Below, one piece after another: positions 17,840 to 26,053 of a stretch of DNA of 64,000 nt (its first letter is position 1; each line of letters opens with the position of its first letter). Origin of the DNA: Cellulosimicrobium cellulans (GTDB taxonomy: Bacteria > Actinomycetota > Actinomycetes > Actinomycetales > Cellulomonadaceae); NCBI RefSeq assembly GCF_016921195.1, contig NZ_JAFGYF010000013.1, positions 1 to 64,000 on the forward strand, in the 5' to 3' direction. Both the position numbers and the translations under genes were made by a program. The notes beneath the pieces were generated by a model. The model was not told the origin of the DNA, did not search any database, and saw only the letters and a program-made list of their open reading frames with translations.

Positions 17840-19245
17840 CGTTCAGCCATCTCCCGCACGGATCGCAGCTCGTCGAGAGGGAGCTCCCGACCGGTCGCGT
17901 CGCGGGCGCGCTGCCGCGACTCGGCGTAGGACTCCGCGCCGAGGCACACGCCGACGATGACGAAGGGAACGGTCACCTGGACCGAGACCCAGAAGAGGTC
18001 GAACTGACCCTGGACGAATCGCATCATGAGCATCGAGAAGGCGAGCGTCCCGAACCGCGGGTTGATGCGCCAGAGCACGACCATCCCCCCGAGGAACAGC
18101 ACGAGGAACCCGGCGAGCCCGACGATCCCGGCGGACGTCAGCACCTCGAGCTCGACGTTGGGGGGCTGGAAGACGAACTCCGTCACGCCCGCAGTCCACC
18201 ATCGCAGGCCCATCCCGACCCACGGGCTGCGCTGCCACACGTCGATCGAGTCGGCGTACCAGGTGAGCCGCTGGTTGGCGGAGTTGAACTGGTTGCCGGA
18301 CGCGAGCTGCTCCTGCACCGCGAGCACGACGAAGTAGATCGCCGGGATCGCCGCGAGCAGGATGAGCTTGGAGCGCTTGCGGTCAGGGTCCCCGCGCAGC
18401 GTGATGAGCATGATGCCGATCGCGAGGCCGATGAGCGCCTGCCGCGCCTGCGCGGCGAGCACCCCGAGCGAGCAGAGCCAGAACGCGCCGAGGGAGAACC
18501 AGCGCGGCCAGCCGACCCACCACGGCCGCGCGTAGGCCGTGAGCGCGGCGAACGCGAGCACGCACCCGATGAAGTTCTTGTGCATCGCGATCGGCGAGTC
18601 GATGTAGACCGGGCCGGTGTTGCCGGCGGCGAGCTGCTGCAGCGCGACCAGGCACGTCTGCGCCGCGATCGCCAGGCAAGGGACGAGGAACAGCGTCAGG
18701 CCCAGACGAGCGCGTCCGGAACGGCCGACGGCCCACCCGAGGACGAGCGCTCCGGCCACCGAGAGCCACGCGTGGAACCACTCGACGACGTTCGCGCTGA
18801 ACGGGTTGACGACGACCGTGAAGAGCGTCGCCACCTGGTACACGAACGACAGCCAGAGCATCGCGCGCATGGGCTTCGAGAAGGGCCGCGGCGAGAAGAA
18901 GAGCGCGAACCAGAACGCGCCGAACAGCGCGAAGTCGCTGAGCGAGAGGTCGACGCCGCCGCCGCCGACGCGCTGGACGACGACGAGCGCGGGCATGGCG
19001 AGGATGGGCAGGGCCACGGGCTCGTACGCCGTGAGGCCGACGATCAGGATGATCAGGGCGCCCCCCAGCGCCGCCGTCTGCAGCTCGGGCACGACGAACC
19101 CGAGGACGGCGAGCAGAGCGACGACGACGGTCCCGCCCGCGAGCCACGCGGCGACGGTCCGGCCGCGCGCGACGAGGGTGCCGGGTGCGCGCGGCGCGCG
19201 GTAGAGCACGGGCCGCCGGCGCAGGAGCGTCGCGCGCTGGGTCAC
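17836..19245 (-). CDS. O-antigen ligase / Wzy-type polymerase family membrane protein
   Basis: A 469-residue polytopic protein with about ten membrane segments. Before the last membrane group there is a large extracellular loop (NQRLTWYADSIDVWQRSPWVGMG), the signature of the Wzy_C / O-antigen ligase family. It probably polymerises repeat units or joins the polymer to its acceptor on the outer face of the membrane. The window has no flippase for a classical Wzx/Wzy route, so its partner may be encoded elsewhere. GTG start 19245 overlaps the upstream gene by 4 bp. Confidence 0.82.
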   Translation of the reverse strand: MTQRATLLRRRPVLYRAPRAPGTLVARGRTVAAWLAGGTVVVALLAVLGFVVPELQTAALGGALIILIVGLTAYEPVALPILAMPALVVVQRVGGGGVDLSLSDFALFGAFWFALFFSPRPFSKPMRAMLWLSFVYQVATLFTVVVNPFSANVVEWFHAWLSVAGALVLGWAVGRSGRARLGLTLFLVPCLAIAAQTCLVALQQLAAGNTGPVYIDSPIAMHKNFIGCVLAFAALTAYARPWWVGWPRWFSLGAFWLCSLGVLAAQARQALIGLAIGIMLITLRGDPDRKRSKLILLAAIPAIYFVVLAVQEQLASGNQFNSANQRLTWYADSIDVWQRSPWVGMGLRWWTAGVTEFVFQPPNVELEVLTSAGIVGLAGFLVLFLGGMVVLWRINPRFGTLAFSMLMMRFVQGQFDLFWVSVQVTVPFVIVGVCLGAESYAESRQRARDATGRELPLDELRSVREMAER

Positions 19246-21245
19246 AGGGCCGACTCCGCGCGGACGGGCCCGGCGAGGTAGAGCCGGAGCCGTCGGCGCG
19301 CCGACTCGCGCGCGTCCCCCCGCAGCGCGACGGAGCGGGCGGCCGCCCCCACCACGGCCCCGGCGCGCGCGAGCGCCCAGCCCGTGCGTCCGTGGTGCTT
19401 GCGCAGGTAGCGCTCCTGCGACGCGTGGAAGTGCGTCTCCCGACGGGCCGGGTCGCTGCTGGTCGCGCCGCCGATGTGGAGGGCGTGCGCCTCCGGGACG
19501 ACGGCGTGCCGCCACCCGGACCGCACGGCGCGGTACGCCCAGTCGGTCTCCTCCGCGTAGAGGAAGAAGCGCTCGTCGAATCCCCCCACGTCGTCCACCG
19601 CGGCCGCGTTGAGCAGCAGCACCGAGCCGATGACGAACGAGCGCTCCGCCGGGGTCCGGCGCAGCCGCGCGAGCCCGACGGCCTCCACCCACGTGGCCGC
19701 GGGGGACGGGAACGGCCAGAGCACGCGCGCCCGGACGCCGTCGTCGTCGACCTGCTGCGGCCCCACGCTCGCGATCCCCGGCGCGGCGTGCAGCGCGCGG
19801 TGGAGCGTCTGGACGTCCTCGGGCGTCACGACGGCGTCCGGGTTGAGCAGCAGGACGTCGGCGCCGGGCACCTGGCGGTGGGCCAGCGCGTGGTTGACCC
19901 CCGCGGCGAACCCGCCGTTGCGGCCGGGGTCGAGGTAGCGCCCGCCCGCGAGCTCCGTGATCTCCCGGATCTCGGGCAGGGACGAGTTGTCGACGACCGT
20001 GATCGGGTACTTCCCGGCGAGCGGGGCGAGCGCGTCGCGCACCATCGCGGGCGACCCGTAGGCGACGACGACGACCTCCGGCGGCAGGGCCGCGGACGGG
20101 CTGTCCCCGGTGGTCCCCGGCGCGCGCGCCGGGCCGTCGCCGACCGCGGTGGCGTAGAGCTCCTCGTAGCGGCGGGCGACCTCGGCCCACGAGCAGGACG
20201 CCGCACGCTCCGCCCCTGCCGCGCGCAGACCGTCGGCCAGCCCGTCCTCGTCCCGGACCCGCGCGAGCGCGGCGCGCAGGGCGTCCGGGTCGTCCGGCGG
20301 CACGAGCAGGCCCGCCCCGCCGACGACGTCGGGCAGCGCACCCGTGCGGCTCGCCACGACCGGGACGCCGCACGCCATGGCCTCGACCGCGACGCGCCCG
20401 AACTGCTCGACCCACCCGGGCGTCTCGCGCGACGGTACGGCCAGCGCGTCGAGGGAGCGGTAGAACGCGACGAGGTCGTCGCCCACGAGCGCGCCGACGA
20501 ACCGTACGCGGTCACCGAGCGGCCGCGCGGTCTCCTCGAGCGCGCCCCGGTCCGGCCCGTCACCCGCGACGACGAGCTCGAACCGGTCGTCGTCCGCCAC
20601 GGCCGCGAGGAGCACGTCGACGCCCTTGTGGTGCGCGAGGCGCCCGGCGTACCCGACACGGAGGCGACCGGTCCCGCGCGTGCCGCGGGCGGCGTCGGGT
20701 CCGGGGGAGAAGACCGCCGGGTCGACGCCGAGCGGGACGGTCTCGACGCGCCCCCGCGCACCCTTGGCGCGCACGATCCGGCCCGCCTCGTCGTTGCACA
20801 CGCAGACCCCCGCCGCCCCGCGCAGCGCGCGCGCCTCGAACCACCGGAAGGGCCACGGGTAGCGCTTGGCGAGGTTCTGCGCCGAGTACAGGACGTACGG
20901 GGGAGCGGGGCGTCGCGCGAGGAGCGCACGGAGCCGGCGCAGCGCCAGGATCTCGGCCGTCGCGAGCGCGAACGGCTCCTCGTGCACGTCCAGCACGTCC
21001 CACTCCTGCCCGAGCGCGCGCCACAGGGGCACCGGGTCGTAGACGAAGAGCGCCGGGTGCGCACCGACCGTGCGTACGCCCCGCACCGGTTCGCCCGGGC
21101 GCGGCACGAGCCGGACGGTCGTGCCGCCCTCGTCCCACGCGCGCGCCGAGAGCAGCCGGACGTCGACCCCCCGCGCGCGGAGCTCTCGCTCCCGCTCGCG
21201 CCAGGCGTCGACCACGGCGCTGTGCGAGACGCGGAGGACCCTCAT
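19242..21245 (-). CDS. two-domain glycosyltransferase, GT4 fused to GT2
   Basis: A 667-residue fusion. Residues 1 to about 375 form a GT4 enzyme (LRVGYAGRLAHHKGVDVLLAA, motif QFGRVAVEAMACGVP). Residues about 390-620 form a GT2 domain (VVVVAYGSPAMVRDALAPLA, VVDNSS, DVLLLNPDAVV as the DxD-like site, GGFDERFFLYAEETDWAYR), followed by a basic C-terminal tail. Both domains keep their key motifs, so one chain probably adds two successive sugars. ATG 21245 heads the five-gene minus-strand operon. A GACAAT box ends 7 nt before it, so the message may be leaderless. Confidence 0.9.
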   Translation of the reverse strand: MRVLRVSHSAVVDAWRERERELRARGVDVRLLSARAWDEGGTTVRLVPRPGEPVRGVRTVGAHPALFVYDPVPLWRALGQEWDVLDVHEEPFALATAEILALRRLRALLARRPAPPYVLYSAQNLAKRYPWPFRWFEARALRGAAGVCVCNDEAGRIVRAKGARGRVETVPLGVDPAVFSPGPDAARGTRGTGRLRVGYAGRLAHHKGVDVLLAAVADDDRFELVVAGDGPDRGALEETARPLGDRVRFVGALVGDDLVAFYRSLDALAVPSRETPGWVEQFGRVAVEAMACGVPVVASRTGALPDVVGGAGLLVPPDDPDALRAALARVRDEDGLADGLRAAGAERAASCSWAEVARRYEELYATAVGDGPARAPGTTGDSPSAALPPEVVVVAYGSPAMVRDALAPLAGKYPITVVDNSSLPEIREITELAGGRYLDPGRNGGFAAGVNHALAHRQVPGADVLLLNPDAVVTPEDVQTLHRALHAAPGIASVGPQQVDDDGVRARVLWPFPSPAATWVEAVGLARLRRTPAERSFVIGSVLLLNAAAVDDVGGFDERFFLYAEETDWAYRAVRSGWRHAVVPEAHALHIGGATSSDPARRETHFHASQERYLRKHHGRTGWALARAGAVVGAAARSVALRGDARESARRRLRLYLAGPVRAESAL

Positions 21246-21252
21246 GTGGGAG

Positions 21253-21258
21253 ATTGTC
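21253..21258 (-). promoter_or_regulatory. candidate -10 box of the minus-strand GT operon
   Basis: GACAAT read on the minus strand, with 7 nt before the ATG at 21245, predicts a leaderless transcript. The GGGTGAAA motif at 21302-21295 begins 44 bp upstream of it. Confidence 0.5.
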
Positions 21259-21294
21259 CCCCAGCAGGCCACGGATCCCGCGGGAATCCGCCGA

Positions 21295-21302
21295 TTTCAC
21301 CC
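21295..21302 (-). promoter_or_regulatory. GGGTGAAA motif between divergent polysaccharide operons
   Basis: On the minus strand the sequence is GGGTGAAATCGGC, close to the consensus GGGTGAA-N3-GCC. It lies between the starts of the fused GT gene (21245) and the GT2 gene (21395). Confidence 0.55.
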
Positions 21303-21394
21303 CCGTCCGTCCGCGGCCCGGGCGGCACCTGCCCGCGCAGGACGGGGAGGCGGCGGCCACGGCGGCGACACGGCGAGAGACACGGAGGAGCGAC

Positions 21395-22348
21395 GTGGGC
21401 GAGGTCCGGCAGACGGTCGGGGAGGGCGCCGTCCTCCCGAGCGTGAGCGTCGTCGTCGCGACGAACCGCGGCGGGCCGTTCCTCGCGGAGGCGCTCTCGT
21501 CCGTCCTCGCGCAGACGCACCCCGCCGCCGAGCTCGTCGTCGTCGACGACGGCTCGCCCGAGCCCGCGGACCTGCTCCGGATCGTCGAGGACGCGGCGCG
21601 GGCCGTCGCGTCCCCTCGCCCCCGCGTGGTGCGGCAGGCTCCCGCGGGCGTGTCCGCCGCGCGCAACGCCGGTGTCGCCGAGACGTCCGGGGAGCTGCTC
21701 GCCTTCCTCGACGACGACGACCGCTGGCACCCGGACCGGCTCCGGCGGCACGTCGAGGTCATGGCCGCGAGGCCCGACGTCGTGGTGAGCTACTGCGGCA
21801 TGCGCACGATCGACGTCGACGGCGTCGAGCTCGTCGCCGCGGACCAGCGCCCCGCGGGCGACCGGCGGGCCGTGATCCGCGGACCGGGTGTCATGCTCCC
21901 GAACCTCGTGATCCGCCGGGAGACGTTCGACGCCGTGGGCGGGTTCGACCCCGCGTTTCGCCAGGGCGAGGACATGGACCTCGTGCTCAAGGCCGCAGGA
22001 CTCGGAGCGTTCGCCTTCGTCGGTGACGTGCTCGTCGACTACCGCCACCACGCGTCGAACACGACGAGGTCCTACCGCGACCTGGCGACCGCCATCCGGG
22101 TGATCCTGCGACGGCACCGAGCCGCGGCTCGCACGGCGGGACGACGCGATCTCGTCGACGCGTACGACGACCGGCTGCGGGCCAACGACCGGTTCGCGTG
22201 GTGGAGCGCGGGCCGCGCGGCACGTGCCGCGCTGGGCCGGCGGCACGTGCCGACGGCTCTCGGCGACGCCGCGTGGGCTCTCCGCTTCGCGCCCACGGCA
22301 CCCGTGCACGTCGTGGCGCGACGGCTACGCGGCGACCGGTCCCGCTAG
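21395..22348 (+). CDS. glycosyltransferase family 2
   Basis: A 317-residue GT-A enzyme. SVSVVVATNRGGPFLAEALS opens the domain; VVVDDGSPE, GVSAARNAGVAETSGE and LAFLDDDDRW (the DxD metal site) follow, then GGFDPAFRQGEDMDLVLKA as the acceptor-side ED motif. GTG 21395 is chosen over upstream in-frame codons because GGAGGAG sits 5-8 nt before it and the family start begins here. It is a single-gene unit divergent from the fused GT gene, and its 3' end overlaps the opposing gene by 24 bp. Confidence 0.88.
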   Translation: MGEVRQTVGEGAVLPSVSVVVATNRGGPFLAEALSSVLAQTHPAAELVVVDDGSPEPADLLRIVEDAARAVASPRPRVVRQAPAGVSAARNAGVAETSGELLAFLDDDDRWHPDRLRRHVEVMAARPDVVVSYCGMRTIDVDGVELVAADQRPAGDRRAVIRGPGVMLPNLVIRRETFDAVGGFDPAFRQGEDMDLVLKAAGLGAFAFVGDVLVDYRHHASNTTRSYRDLATAIRVILRRHRAAARTAGRRDLVDAYDDRLRANDRFAWWSAGRAARAALGRRHVPTALGDAAWALRFAPTAPVHVVARRLRGDRSR

Positions 22349-23413
22349 CCCGAGGTCGTCCCACTGCTCGGCGAGCAGGGCGCCGACCCGCGCGACGTCG
22401 TCCACGGCCGCGAGCCGGCGTGCCTCGTACCAGCACGTCACGGCCGCCCACAGCGCCAGCAGGAGGACGCGGTCGTGCGACGTCGTGGTGAACGACGCCC
22501 GGCCCGCGGCGAACAGCTCCTGCACCGCGGCGTCGAGGTCGCCGTGGAGGTAGGCCGCGAGGACCGCCCCGTGCGCCGACGCGATCATCCCCACGGGGAA
22601 CACGAAGAAGGGCGCGAGCACCATGACGCCCAGGTCGATCGGCACGGGCGTGCCGTCGGGCGCGGCGACGAGGTTGTTCACCTGGGGGTCCGCGCCGGAC
22701 GGCACGGTGCCCCATTCCGGGGTGCGCGCCACGAACGCGGAGAGCTCGGCGTGAGACGGGAAGCCGGCGGGGAGCCGTACCCCGCCCAGGAGGGCCACCG
22801 CGCTCTCGACGATCCGGCGGGGGTCGGCCTCCCACTCGTGAGAGGCGAGACGCGCGTAGTCGAGGACGAGCGCGCGCACGAGGGCGACGCGCTCGTCGTC
22901 GTCGAGCTCGAGCGGGTGGCGGCCGACGACGAACTCCTCGACGAGCAGGTCGTGGTCGAACCGGTACGACGGGCAGCGTACGTGCTCCGCGAACCTCCGA
23001 CGCAGCGCGGCGTAGCGCTCGTGCCCCGTTCCCGGCTCGACCGTCCGAGCCACGGAGCGACCCGGCTCGAGGAACAGCAGGCCGCCCTCGAACGTCGTGG
23101 TGACGACGCTGTACGGTCCGGACGGGCGGTGGCTCACGAAGAGCCACGGCGGGGGCAGCCGCCGCGCGACGCGCAGGAGCACGTCCCGGACGGGATGGCG
23201 GGACGGCTCGGCGCCGGGGACGTCGACGTGCTGTCGGGACCGGCGCAGGTGCCGCGGCACCGACGTGCCGAGCCGGTGCCAGACGCCGTCCTCGGTGCTC
23301 ACGAAGACGCCCCGCGCCAGGAGGTCGGCGTGACCCAGCGCCCCCGCCCGCGTCACGCGTCGCCGGGCGCTCACGGCGTCCCAGCGTGCGAGCACGGCGC
23401 GGGCGGCGTTCAT
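22325..23413 (-). CDS. kinase-fold (aminoglycoside phosphotransferase-like) protein with atypical catalytic loop
   Basis: A 362-residue protein that I place tentatively in the protein-kinase-like/APH fold. YSVVTTTFEGGLLFLEPG could be the N-lobe, YRFDHDLLVEEFVVGRHPLE the hinge, and ADPQVNNLVAAPDGTPVPIDLG looks like a catalytic loop plus DxG/DLG. In this alignment the usual HGD is replaced by GAD, so activity is doubtful. It is the last gene of a five-gene operon that also encodes a second kinase-like protein, so it may modify the polymer or its lipid with phosphate. ATG 23413 overlaps the upstream stop by 4 bp. Confidence 0.55.
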   Translation of the reverse strand: MNAARAVLARWDAVSARRRVTRAGALGHADLLARGVFVSTEDGVWHRLGTSVPRHLRRSRQHVDVPGAEPSRHPVRDVLLRVARRLPPPWLFVSHRPSGPYSVVTTTFEGGLLFLEPGRSVARTVEPGTGHERYAALRRRFAEHVRCPSYRFDHDLLVEEFVVGRHPLELDDDERVALVRALVLDYARLASHEWEADPRRIVESAVALLGGVRLPAGFPSHAELSAFVARTPEWGTVPSGADPQVNNLVAAPDGTPVPIDLGVMVLAPFFVFPVGMIASAHGAVLAAYLHGDLDAAVQELFAAGRASFTTTSHDRVLLLALWAAVTCWYEARRLAAVDDVARVGALLAEQWDDLGLAGPVAA

Positions 23414-24447
23414 CGCCGGAGGTCCCCCTGCAGCGAGTCGGGGCGCGACCGGCTGACCTGCGGCGTCGTGGGATCGACGCGCGCGAGCCGCCAACCGAGC
23501 GACCAGCAGACGCGCCAGGCGACGTCGGACAGGTCGCCCGGGTGGCGCACGGTCGAGGCCTTGCGGACGGCGCGCCCGGCCACCCGACCCGCGCGTCGGA
23601 CCAGCGCGAGGGCTCGTCCTGCGGCGCCCCGCGCCGCGCTCGACTCCGGCGCGCCGGCGGGTCCGGCAGCCGCCGCGGAGGGCGCGTCGCGGGCGTCCGG
23701 GCCCCGGGCGTCGGCCTCGGCGACGAACTCGGCATAGCGGTGCATGAGGCGGCGCTCACCCCCGCCGTAGGAGTACGCCTGCCGGCACACCTCCCACAGC
23801 CCGTCCCGTCGCCGCACGTGCAGCACGATCCCGGGGTCGAACACGAGCGCGTGCCCGTACAGCTGGACGCGCAGGCAGAAGTCGTCGTCCTCCGCCGTCC
23901 GGGCGCCCTCGTCGAACCCGCCGACCTCCTCGAACACGGACCGCAGGACGCCCATGTTGCCCGAGCCGGCGGTGACGAACTGGGGGAGGAACGGCTTCAC
24001 GGTGAGTCCGTGCGCCTGGGCCGTCCAGCTCACGGCCGAGCGCGACCCCTCGTTGAGCAGCGTCCCCTCGAACGGGCCCGCCACGAACTCGTGCGCGTCG
24101 AGGGCCCGGCGCATCGCCGCGACCCAGCCGTCACCCACGCGGTCGTCCGCGTCGCAGAACGCGATGCGCGGACCCCGGGCGGAGGCGACACCGATGTTGC
24201 GCGCGGCGCTCGGTCCGCGCCGCGCCGAGGCGTCGACCAGGCGGAGCTCGGGCATGCGGGTCGCGGCCCACGACCGCACCAGGTCCGCGGTCGCGTCGCT
24301 CGACCCGTTGTCGGCGACGACCACCTCCCAGGGCCAGTCCGGTCGCTGGGCGAGCAGCGCCTCGAGCTGGGTCGGCAGGGTCGCGGCCGCGTCGAAGGCC
24401 GGGATGACCACGGAGAGCTCGGGGACCGGTCCGTCCGTGCCGCTCAC
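23410..24447 (-). CDS. glycosyltransferase family 2
   Basis: A 345-residue GT2. LSVVIPAFDAAATLPTQLEA, VVADNGSSDATADL, GPSAARNIGVASARGPRIAF with CDADD as metal site, and GGFDEGARTAEDDDFCLRVQ are all present. The C-terminal 90 residues are Ala/Arg-rich and basic, probably a membrane-associated tail. GTG 24447 overlaps the stop of the deacetylase gene by 4 bp. Substrate unknown. Confidence 0.88.
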   Translation of the reverse strand: MSGTDGPVPELSVVIPAFDAAATLPTQLEALLAQRPDWPWEVVVADNGSSDATADLVRSWAATRMPELRLVDASARRGPSAARNIGVASARGPRIAFCDADDRVGDGWVAAMRRALDAHEFVAGPFEGTLLNEGSRSAVSWTAQAHGLTVKPFLPQFVTAGSGNMGVLRSVFEEVGGFDEGARTAEDDDFCLRVQLYGHALVFDPGIVLHVRRRDGLWEVCRQAYSYGGGERRLMHRYAEFVAEADARGPDARDAPSAAAAGPAGAPESSAARGAAGRALALVRRAGRVAGRAVRKASTVRHPGDLSDVAWRVCWSLGWRLARVDPTTPQVSRSRPDSLQGDLRR

Positions 24448-25274
24448 CGGCGGGCCATCCGCTCGCGGGCCATGCTGCGCACGCGGCGGTACCGTGCGGT
24501 GAGCTCGCCCGTCGTCGTCTCTCGGTACCCCCGGGCCCGCGACTCCGCGAGGATGCGGGCGAGGACGTCCGCGCGGTCGAACTCCGGCAGCCGCTCGTCG
24601 GGACCGAGGGTCTCGGGGTCCGCACGCGTGTCGTGCAGCAGGAGGATGGCACCGGGGAAGACGGACGCGAGCGCGCGCCGCGCGACGGCCTCCTCCTCGT
24701 CGTGCACCCAGTCGAACGCGTCGCCCGACCAGATCGTCAGATCGAGGCCCAGTCGGCGCACGCCGCGGGCCTGACCCCACGTGTGCTCGCCGTACGGCGG
24801 GCGGTAGAGCCGGACGCGCACGCCGGCGACGTCCTCGACCGCCGCGCGCGCGTCGCGGACCATCGCGACCGCGGCGTCGTCGGCCATCGTGAGCAGCGAC
24901 GTGTGGTCCCTGCCGTGCAGCGCGAGCTCGTGGCCCTCGCCGACGATGCGGTGCACGATCTCGGGGTGCCGGCGGGCAGCCTCGGACAGCACGAAGAACG
25001 TCGCGCGCGTGCCGTGCCGGGCCAGCGCGTCGAGCACGCCGGGCGTCGACCGCGGGTCGGGCCCGTCGTCGTACGTCAGCGAGTAGACGCGGTCCGGGGT
25101 GTCCACGCAGAACGTCCCGAGCGAGCGGGTGAGGAACGAGGGGACGAGGCCGCGCGCGTACGCGACGCCGCGGAAGGCCCCGGCAGGGCGGTCGTCGCGC
25201 TCGATGTCGCGACGGCGGACGACGAGGTCGGGCATGGGCCGTCCCTTCGGGCTGCGGATCGAGGTCGTGGTCAT
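24444..25274 (-). CDS. NodB-family polysaccharide deacetylase
   Basis: A 276-residue carbohydrate esterase family 4 enzyme expected to remove acetyl groups from GlcNAc residues of a polymer or precursor. All five motifs are intact: SLTYDDGPDP (catalytic base and metal Asp), LALHGRDHTS (H-x3-H metal ligands), LYRPPYGEHTW, SGDAFDW and ILLLHD. No signal peptide is visible, so it may act in the cytosol on lipid-linked intermediates. ATG 25274 overlaps the upstream stop by 4 bp; ATG 25235 (MPDLVVRRR) has a better ribosome-binding site (GAAGGGAC) and may be the real start. Confidence 0.88.
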   Translation of the reverse strand: MTTTSIRSPKGRPMPDLVVRRRDIERDDRPAGAFRGVAYARGLVPSFLTRSLGTFCVDTPDRVYSLTYDDGPDPRSTPGVLDALARHGTRATFFVLSEAARRHPEIVHRIVGEGHELALHGRDHTSLLTMADDAAVAMVRDARAAVEDVAGVRVRLYRPPYGEHTWGQARGVRRLGLDLTIWSGDAFDWVHDEEEAVARRALASVFPGAILLLHDTRADPETLGPDERLPEFDRADVLARILAESRARGYRETTTGELTARYRRVRSMARERMARR

Positions 25275-26053
25275 GGACGGCCGTCGAGGATTTCGAGCTT
25301 GCGCCGGGCGGTGTCGTCGTCGGACGCGGCCAGACGCGTGCGCAGGGCCTCGACCGCGTCGTCGAGGGTGACGCCCAGGACGTGGTGGAAGGACCAGTCG
25401 TCGTCCGGGTCGAAGGCGGGGTCGAGCGGGCGCGGACGCGGTGCTGGGTCGTTGCCCGTGACGTCGCCCGAGTCGAGGAACGGGATGCCCGGCGTCCGGC
25501 GCGAGAACGTCTCGAAGTCCGTCGCGACGAGACGACCGTCCATGACCCACACGTTGTGCGGCTGGAGGTCACCGTGGAGGTACCCCTCCTGGTAGATCTC
25601 CAGCAGCACGTCGAGCGCCCATGCGCCCGCGTCCAGCCGCTGCGCCCGGTCCATGCTCCGGCACGCGAGGTCGAGGCGCGCCTCGTCGGGCAGCCGCGGC
25701 ACCGTGAACCCGCGCCGGTGCCACCGGATGACGGGCATGCGCCACGCGCGGTCCCCGAGCACGTCCGCGGCGAGCCGTTCCGCGGCGAAGCCCGCGCGTC
25801 CGAGCTCCCCGCGCGCGAAGAACTTGCCGACCGTCGCCTGCCCCCGGGTCCTCGTGTACACGGTGACCGCGTAGTCGGTGCTCTTGACGAACGTGGCGGA
25901 CACCGGGCAGCCAAAGAGGTAGACGAGCTTGGCGCGTCCCAGGACACGGCTCGTGAGCGTCCGCCGTACGCCCGGCTCAGGACGCACGTCGCGGCCGACC
26001 GGCGCGCCCGTCGCCCTGCCCTCGGCGGAGCCGCCCGGGCGCGTGTCAGTCAT
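25271..26053 (-). CDS. lipopolysaccharide-kinase-like (RIO/WaaP-type) protein
   Basis: A 260-residue protein with a kinase catalytic core: YLHGDLQPHNVWVMDGRLVA (catalytic loop HGDLxxxN) followed by TDFETFSRR (DFE in place of DFG). An N-lobe segment TVGKFFARGELGRAGFAAER contains the likely ATP-binding lysine. This pattern fits small kinases that phosphorylate sugars of surface polysaccharides or their anchors. It sits between the deacetylase and the nucleotidyltransferase-like gene, with an 8-bp overlap on the upstream side. Confidence 0.7.
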   Translation of the reverse strand: MTDTRPGGSAEGRATGAPVGRDVRPEPGVRRTLTSRVLGRAKLVYLFGCPVSATFVKSTDYAVTVYTRTRGQATVGKFFARGELGRAGFAAERLAADVLGDRAWRMPVIRWHRRGFTVPRLPDEARLDLACRSMDRAQRLDAGAWALDVLLEIYQEGYLHGDLQPHNVWVMDGRLVATDFETFSRRTPGIPFLDSGDVTGNDPAPRPRPLDPAFDPDDDWSFHHVLGVTLDDAVEALRTRLAASDDDTARRKLEILDGRP

